This document shows, piece after piece, positions 56,823 through 64,000 of a stretch of 64,000 nt of DNA (its first letter is position 1; the number at the start of each line of letters is the position of its first letter). This DNA is from Riptortus pedestris (taxonomy: Eukaryota; Arthropoda; Insecta; Hemiptera; Alydidae): positions 109,341,001 through 109,405,000 of the forward strand of contig CM032230.1 in the NCBI GenBank assembly GCA_019009955.1, in the 5' to 3' direction. The translations under genes and the position numbers were made by a program. The notes beneath the pieces are model-generated. The model was not told the DNA's origin. It did not search any database and saw only the letters and a list, made by a program, of their open reading frames with translations.

Positions 56823-58561
56823 AGTTATTGATGCTAGCATGTATTATAGTTTTTTTTTAATGTACAGATTTTACTGATGTTATTTTTATGTGTAGCTATG
56901 AAGATGGAGGCAATAGTCAGTGAGAGCGCTTTGAATTCCAAGCGTTTTCTTCTCTCCATGTCCCCTAGCAGGTTAAGTTAGACGAACACTTGTCTAATGT
57001 AGTACATATAATACATTAGACATTTTTTCCATGCATTAATAGCTTTAGAATAGTTACTAAGTAAATTAATTAATTTTTATTATATAAATTCAGTAAAGCT
57101 TTAGACCCTGACGACGTGGCACATTAGGCCTCTAAAAACATAGCGAAACAAACTATATAAACATTTTAAGGTGAAGAGGAACATTTCCATTTATTGACCA
57201 TACCAACAAATTAAAAAGAGAAATTATTCCTGAAGAATTCACTAAATAAAATCACTAGTTAACCTTGACGTGATTGATAACCTGTAGCTAGCCCACCCCG
57301 AATGGACAATATTACACCAAGCTAGTCCAATAAAGTGTGCAAATATGTAGACATGAGACCAATAATTGGAATATTATCAGACTAATGAGAAATTAATTAC
57401 AAGCTATTGTGAAGAGTATCTTTAAGGTGCATTGAATTATGCCATTAATATTTAATATCCCCTTTTAAAATTACTACTTTTTAATCTCCTTGATTAATAT
57501 CTCCCTTTAAAATTAATTAATGGTTTAACTTGATAAAATATTTATAGTATTCTAATAAAGTTACCGGAAATGTCAGGGTTTTAGATAGAGCCACTTATTA
57601 GGCTTGATAGAAATAAACAATGATAATGAAGGATAAATGGAAATCCATGTTAATTCAACAAATATAAACATTTTAAAAATCCTTGGGCATTTTTTAATCC
57701 TCATTGCTGGTCATACGAAATAATTCTATTACTTTTATTAGAGATTATGTAAACACTTTGGGAAATTAATTTGAAAGTGTAGGCTAATTGAATGAAAACA
57801 AAATTTCCGGCTCATGTTTGCTTTTATTCTAATTAAATGAACAAAAAGGGTGGAATAACAGTGTGGCCTTTCAGAAATATATTTTACTGGAATTCATCAA
57901 ATTAACGTTTGTTATCGGCAAGAAACCCATTGTGACGTAGACAGTCGGACAATGAAATTGTTTTAATGAGAAAAAGACAATTCAATTTTTCCCTTCCTCA
58001 TTATTAAGAGTTAAAAAAGTTTGAATATTCCCCCAATGGTTGAACTAAAACGCCCTACTCGCAGCTTTGTGCAGTATTGCAGTAAAGATGAACTAATCTA
58101 TTACTTAGTAATTATTTTAATTTTACCAAATTAACCCTTAACGTAACTAAATATCCTTATTTATAAATAAAATTCAGGAACGGAATATAAATACACTTTT
58201 ACTGTTTTTCAACCGAATTTTAATTAGAAAAACGGAATTTCCCCATTCTTTATCCACCATATATAGTCTCCCGAGTTATGAACCGTACAGAAATAATGGA
58301 TCTCATAAAAAAACCCCCTCTTTATTATGTCACAATTAATTAGGTACTATTCTTCATAGCATGAATGTCAGTAAATTAGAATAACAAGTGATTTCAAAAC
58401 TTTGTAGTTATTATAACTATTTCATTCATAAAATCAGATATTTTACGAATTAAGCAGAATTTTAAGGTATCCATCTTCTAACCACAACTTTATTGACTTC
58501 TAATCAACCACGTGGACACCAAATAGCTAAACCAAGTCTTAAATGAGGAGGTATTAAAATT
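56823..58561. other. Unassigned AT-rich region, 1.7 kb
   Basis: The longest stretch near the right end without A, B or C sequence. No frame of 60 codons, no RNA-like element and no repeat recognised. It could be ordinary intergenic or intronic host DNA. Confidence 0.5.
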
Positions 58562-58949
58562 AAAAAAGTCCGCCACTCAGGGGCAGCGTGAACTAAGCAG
58601 ATTTCCCACGTATTTGCATTTATTTCGAACGTAAAAGTTCTATGAGAGCAACATTTTCTATTTAGGCTTCAAATAAAGTGGTTCATGATATAAGAGCTTG
58701 TTGTTAATATGACATGAGTAGGCGTGGGGTTTTACAGATGACCGAAAATTGAAAAATCCATATATTTCTGTTAATATTCATAGAACAATATTTAAATATG
58801 CATAGAACAATATTTATAGCATATTAAATCTACAATGAGAGTTAGTTATATATACACATTTTCGATCCAATGCACAATAACGGAGATATTTCGAATTTTC
58901 GAAATTCCTCCCCTCTCAACCCCTCCCCCCGCCCGCAAACTAGAGCGGC

Positions 58950-59001
<52 letters not shown>

Positions 59002-59020
59002 TATATATATATATATATAT
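58950..59020. repeat. (CA)n(TA)n microsatellite inside family A
   Basis: About 48 bp of CA are followed by about 20 bp of TA, at the position where other A copies have TA alone. Confidence 0.95.
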
Positions 59021-60336
59021 ACTAGCTCAGATACCCGGCTTCGCCCGGGAATTGATTTGAGGCTGAATGGTGATGGTATTTTTATGGCAAGGCTTTACTT
59101 GCACAATATTTTGACATTTACCCGTCCCAGTGTTTAGGGTTAATACCCGTTGTTGGCATTTGTTAATAATAAAATTAATTTTTATGTAAGTCTTCACTGT
59201 CCTCCAAATTGTCATATTTCCCGTCTCCTGTGCATTATGCATAGATTTCAGCTATTAAGGACAAAATATTAACATTGATTTGAATTAATTTTTCCAGCTG
59301 AGACACCTGATAGTTCAAATAGGAATGAATTGTTGAGCATATCAATATTTCTACGCAAATTACTTGCTCCACACATCGTTACTGGAGAAATGTTTAAAAA
59401 AAAATAATCTAAATAACAAAGTAAACACCTTTTGTTATGTGCATGTTTGTCGAAAAACAAATAGACAATGAAACATCGCGAATTTTTATTTCAGGCCTCC
59501 CTTATAACCCCCACTCCCGTTCTAACCTAAACATTTTAATATAGCTTATAATCATGGAAGAATTAATGCTAATTGACATACCGAGTTTTGTTAAGTTCGG
59601 TTCAATCGTTAGCGCCCAATAAAATAGTTGACTCCCGCTTTAGATTATAGTGTATATCTCGTTTATACATTGTTAAAAGACAAAAATGAATATCACAAAA
59701 GTTACTCTAAATAACAAAATAAACAACTTTTGTTATGTTCATATTTGCCGAAAAACGAACAGAAAACGAAATACCGCTATTTTAAATTCAGGCCTCCCTT
59801 ACAACCCCCACTCCTGCCCGTCCCTAGAAATGTTGGTATGGCTTAGTATAATGAAAGCGGAATACACATACCGAGTTTTATTTATTTCGGTTGGGTCATT
59901 TGTCCCAAAGAAAATTGTTCACTTCCGCTATAGGTTTTAGCGTATATCTCGTTTATAATTCAGTATACGAAAAAAGTATATATAACAAAAGTTACTCTAA
60001 ATAACAAAATAAACAACTTTTGTTATGTTCATATTTGGCGAAAAACTAATAGGAAACGAAATATCGCTATTTTTAATTTCAGGCTTCCCTTATAACCCCC
60101 ACTCCTGTTCGCCTCAGAGGATATTAATATAGCCTAAAGTCTAAGTTGAGTAAGTAGTAATATGCATACCAAGTTTCATAAAACTCGGTTCAGCCGTTTA
60201 TGCGTGAAAAGGTAACAAACAAACAAACACACATGAAAGAAACAAAATGCAGTTATGGTGTCTATGACATGAGAAACGAAAAGTTATCGTGAAAATTCGC
60301 GAAAAAAATCAATGTACAGACAGAGGTTACAATTTT
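59021..60336 (-). mobile_element. Family B element, complete, 1.3 kb
   Basis: It opens ACTAGCTCAGATACCCGGCT and closes AGAGGTTACAATTTTA, with TA repeat on both sides. Three modules carry CCCACTCC blocks near 59509, 59807 and 60098. It lies inside the microsatellite of a family A copy. Confidence 0.9.
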
Positions 60337-60446
60337 ATATATATATATATATATAATTTTGAACGGGTCTCATCATCTACTAGGTAGGATCAATGGACAT
60401 TTGGAAAAAATGTTTTTCATAATTGCGTCATGAGTACAAACTCAAT

Positions 60447-60889
60447 AGAGACAGATCTAATCGACCTCACACAGATTAGCAGCGATTAAGGAAAACATTT
60501 TTCTCAGTAGATAGCTATATCTCAATTTCAATATTGTTTTTCTTTAGTCCAAGACAAATAAATACCTACTCATCGACGTCCACATATCATGAAATATTTA
60601 GCTTGTAGCCTAAGGAACTAAACATTTCTAGCTTTGGTATTTATTTTTAAGAAATGGTGATACTAACATATGATAGGTTGAGGTTATTAATTTTTTTTTC
60701 TGTTTATCTCTGCTTATAGACTTTCGAAAATATTTGCAATAACCAAAATCTTTACAGAAAAAAATTAAAATGAAGTAGTTTTCATGTTTACTAAGCAAAA
60801 TAATCAAGGAGTAAACATCAAATAATATTTTGATCATAAATAAGGTGGGAAAATATGATAATTTTGTAAAATGGCAAATGTGATATATA
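60447..60889. other. No recognised feature
   Basis: A 69-codon minus-strand frame (60628-60837) is AT-driven and shows no known domain. Confidence 0.4.
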
Positions 60890-61002
60890 CATATAATTTT
60901 GAACAGACCTCATTTTTGTCATCTGGGTAGGAGCGATGGACATTTGAGGAACCTTTTCGAAAATCGCGTCATGAGTACGACCTTAAGGGAAATCTGCTAA
61001 AA
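60890..61002 (-). mobile_element. Family A 5' end fragment
   Basis: TTTTGAACAGACCTCATTTT, GAGCGATGGACATTTGAGGA, CGCGTCATGAGTACGACC and TTAAGGGAAATCTGCTAA. Part of the palindrome is deleted, and it is truncated at the microsatellite. Confidence 0.85.
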
Positions 61003-61070
61003 CGTTTGGTGGAGAACAAAATAAGTCCTGGCTTGTTTGTCTAAATAGTCCTTTCCTAAAAAATTTATAA

Positions 61071-61871
61071 AAAAGTCCGTCACGCAGGGGCTGCGTAAGC
61101 TAAGCAGATTTCCCTCGTGAAGTTTAGTAATAGATAAATATACATACTGCTAACACAACACCGTGAATAAATACAAACGGAAATAAGAAATGTTTCATCC
61201 AATTTCAATAACCTGCCGACAGGAAGCGTTAGGTTAGAAATGTAAACCAGCGGGTGGGCCCGGCTCACACCGGAAAGAAAAACAATTACTGAAATATATC
61301 AGAATATAACACATTATTTTATTAAGAACTATTTACTATATCTAGTACTGTAATTAATAATGAGTCAGAATAATTGTTATCTCAATCAATAAAATTTTAG
61401 TAGTCCAAAACTTTAAGATGGGGGGGGGAGTCACCAGTGCATATTTGCATGTATCTCGTATAATAAAGGTCTCTTGAATACAATTTTTGGTATTTAAACT
61501 TCCAATAATGTGATTTATTATGTAGCAGAGTACTGTTTACGTAACATGAGTAGAAGTGGCGGTTTTGGTGAAAACTGAAAAATGCAAATATCTCGGTTAA
61601 TATTCAAGATAGAGAATAAATGTATATAACAATATTTTTAGTAAATTTAATTTGTAATAAGATTGATTCTGTATAATTTTTCGATCCGAAGTATAGTAAC
61701 GGAGATATTTCGAATTTTCGAAAATCCTCCCCTCTAAACCCCCCCTCCCACTGGTCCGATTTCAGCCGTTAACAAACTTGATCTTTCTTTTTACATAAAA
61801 CGCTTAAATATGAAGTTTGGTAAGGATTAAACAAAAATTGCGACCGCTAGAGCGGTAACAGACAAATATAT

Positions 61872-61909
<38 letters not shown>

Positions 61910-63178
61910 TAGCTCAGATACCCGGCTTCGCTCGGGAATTCACTTGAGGCTGAATGGTGATGGTATATTTTTGGCAAGACTTTACTTTTCACGACATTTA
62001 CCCGTCCCAGTGTTTAGGGTTAACACCCGTCGTTTCTGTGGATTTGTTAATAATGAAATTAATTTTTTATGCAATACTTCACTGCCCTGCATGTTGTCAT
62101 ATTTCTCGTTTCCTGTGTATTATGCATAGATTTGAATTATTAAGGAGAAAATATTGACATACATTTGAATTAATTTTTTAAGGTGAGGTACCTGGTAGTT
62201 CATATTGAAATGAAGTGTTGAGGAAATTTCTCTAAATAACAAAATAAACAACTTTTTTTAAGTGCATATTTGGTGAAACCCCAATAGGAAATCACTATTA
62301 TTAATTTCAGGCCTCCCTTATAACCCCCACTCCTGCCCGTCCCTATAAATGTTAGTATGGCTTGTCATAAGGAAGGCGTTAGTACTAATTCACATACCGA
62401 GTTTGGTTTAGTTCGGTTGAGTCTTTTGTGCCAAATAAAATTGTTGACTCCCGCTTTAATTTTTAGCGTATACCACCTTTATACTTCGGTATACGACGAT
62501 AGTGTATATAACAAAAGTTACTCTAAATTACAAAATAAACAACTTTTGTTATTTTCATATTTGCCGAAAACCCAATAGGAAACGAAATATCGCTATTTTT
62601 AATTTCTGGCTTCCCTCATAACCCCCACTCCTGCCCGCACCTAGAAATGTTGGTATGGCTTGTTATAATAAAAGCGTTAGTGCTAATACATATACCGAGT
62701 TTTATTTATTTTGGTTGGGTCTTTTGTCCCAAATAAAATTGTTCACTTCCGCTATAGGTTTCAGCGTATATCTCGTTTATAATTCGGTATACGAAAAAAG
62801 TGTATATAACAAAAGTTACTCTAAACAACAAAATAAACAACTTTTGTTATGATCATATTTGCCAAAAAACCAATAGGAAACGAAATATAGCTATTTTTAA
62901 TTTCTGGCTTCCCTTATAACCCCCACTCCTATTCGTCCCAGAGGATATTAATATAGCCTAAAGTCTAAGTTGGGTTAGTAGTAATATACATACCAAGTTT
63001 CATAAAATTCGGTTCAGCCGTTTATGCGTGAAAAGGTAACAAACAAACAAACAAATAAACAAACAAACAAACGAACAGACACCAAAGAAACAAAATGCAG
63101 TTATGGTGTCTATGACATGTGAAACGAAAAGTTATCGTGAAATTTCGCGAAAAAAATCAATGTACAGACAGAGGTTAC

Positions 63179-63217
<39 letters not shown>

Positions 63218-63354
63218 TATATATATACAGTTTTGAACGGACCTCATTTTCGTCATCTACTAGGTAGGATCGATGGACATTTGAAGAAAAATGTCGAAAA
63301 TTCCGTCATGAGTACAACCTCAATAGCTGATTTCCCTTAAGGGAAATCTGCTAA
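61071..63354 (-). mobile_element. Family A copy (A1-type) carrying a complete B in its (TA)n
   Basis: The 3' part 61071-61907 and the 5' part 63185-63354 together match the uninterrupted copy at 22216-23208 almost base for base, including TAGATATATATACAGTTTTG just after the TA tract. The complete B copy 61908-63184 sits in the tract. Confidence 0.93.
61908..63184 (-). mobile_element. Family B element, complete, 1.28 kb
   Basis: It opens ACTAGCTCAGATACCCGGCT and closes AGAGGTTACAATTTTA. Modules are marked by CCCACTCC blocks at about 62325, 62622 and 62920 (spacing about 298). TA repeat flanks both ends. Confidence 0.92.
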
Positions 63355-64000
63355 AATACTTCTGTAAAGAGCTTATAGAGACACTCTCCTAAATAGTGGA
63401 GAGAACTATCAACGGAACAAACGCGAGTCCATAAGAGTGGACTGTATGACATGGTCAAACCCATGTGTGATTTGTTATCAGATGAGGAACAGTTCAAGGT
63501 ACAAAGAAAGAGCGATTAAAAAAGAACCACTGAGTCACGATCATGTAGCCCTATTCAAGAGACATCAGGTCATGCGTAAACTCAGCGATAAACACAACAA
63601 GCTATTCGAAGCCATTAAGGTGGAAAATGATTGCGTTTCGCTCTTTTTAGGCGCTCCACAATAACCCGTCTCTTTTACGAATTCCCATTTCAATTTTTGT
63701 TTTCTTTACTCAAATGTAAATTTTGATAAATTGTTTATCCCAATCTTAGGGCGTTTCCGAGGGAGGGCGAAGTATTTTAAACCAAAAATAACAGAAAAAC
63801 CTCAAGATGACTGAATGTAAAATGAAATAATTCATTTCCATGAAAAGTGGCGAACAATTTAATTATGTGTTTAATAACCAATAAGCCGTCTTAAATAAGA
63901 AAAAGCCAACATCAAAATGCCTACACATGTCCGTAATTGTGGAGTATAGAAATTGTAGTTGTCTTATTTCTGAAATTACTTAACGCTGTTGAATGATGAT
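63355..64000. other. Unassigned region with one basic open frame
   Basis: The plus-strand frame 63437-63664 (75 codons) is rich in Lys, Arg and His and reads YKERAIKKEPLSHDHVALFK. This is loosely like the basic linker between the endonuclease and reverse transcriptase of LINE ORF2, but nothing else of such an ORF is visible. I do not assign a function. Confidence 0.3.

Larger units (their letters stand above)
58562..60446 (-). mobile_element. Family A copy (A3-type) carrying a B insertion
   Basis: The 3' part 58562-59020 (AAAAAGTCCGCCACTCAGGG to AACTAGAGCGGCAAC, then a (CA)n(TA)n tract) is followed by a B copy. The 5' start region resumes at 60353 (TTTTGAACGGGTCTCATC to ACTCAATAGAGAC), with the terminal palindrome lost. 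Confidence 0.82.

Noticed and set aside
63437..63664. LINE ORF2 linker fragment
   Set aside because: Only a loose basic-composition resemblance. No endonuclease or RT motif is adjacent, so it was not called.

Overview
This window looks like a repeat-packed, gene-poor stretch of an AT-rich animal genome. The mix of hAT, piggyBac-like, jockey-like LINE, tRNA-derived SINE and Helitron-type repeats suggests an arthropod, probably an insect, but I cannot name the species. I find no intact host protein-coding gene. Almost all ORFs of 60-116 codons are microsatellite translations, repeat-derived, or chance frames.

Two short repeat families dominate. Family A (about 45 copies or fragments, both strands) starts TTAGCAG followed by the 20-bp palindrome GATTTCCCTTAAGGGAAATC. 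It carries a central (TA)n tract and ends GGGAAATCTGCTTAG...CGCAGCCCCTGCG...TGACGGAC followed by T's. The inverted AGCAGATTTCCC / GGGAAATCTGCT near the ends, the 3' hairpin, the central microsatellite and insertion in T or A runs match the published description of non-autonomous Helentrons (HINE / DINE-1 type). Three subfamilies share both ends but differ in the segment before the 3' end. A1 is long (about 0.98 kb) with a C-run and a GTTTGTTTACA block. A2 is short (about 0.6 kb) with a GTTCGGCC-type block. A3 has a GAGGTAAATGCAAATACG-type block.

Family B (1.1-1.3 kb) starts (TA)n-AAATTGTAACCTCTGTCTG and ends with a CCCGG...CCGGG hairpin, TATCTGAGCTAG, then T and more TA repeat. It is made of internal modules of about 298 bp. 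The terminal hairpin plus CTAG resembles a Helitron 3' end. Family C (about 270 bp) ends in a different hairpin and GCTAG, also at TA repeats. B copies sit inside the (TA)n tract of A copies at 58.6-60.4 and 61.1-63.4 kb, and a truncated B is inside an A at 45.1-46.5 kb. At 16.4-18.5 kb two B copies lie head to tail.

Layout: 0-1.7 kb B and A remnants; 2.0-3.2 kb a long palindrome between two direct repeats; 3.8-6.0 kb C/B/A mosaic and a complete B; 6.4-9.2 kb A copies (one nested) and a SINE; 10.4 kb a TG/TGCG microsatellite; 10.9-12.3 kb B; 13.1-14.3 kb hAT; 15.4-18.6 kb SINE, LINE 3' end and tandem B; 19-38 kb mostly A copies with one B; 38.8-42.4 kb mostly unique; 42.4-43.2 kb rearranged LINE 3' end; 44-47 kb SINE, B and A; 48.0-49.1 kb piggyBac-like element; 49.2-56.8 kb A copies; 56.8-58.6 kb unique AT-rich DNA; 58.6-63.4 kb A copies carrying B insertions; 63.4-64.0 kb unique. 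Coordinates of degenerate copies are approximate because all boundaries were read by eye.
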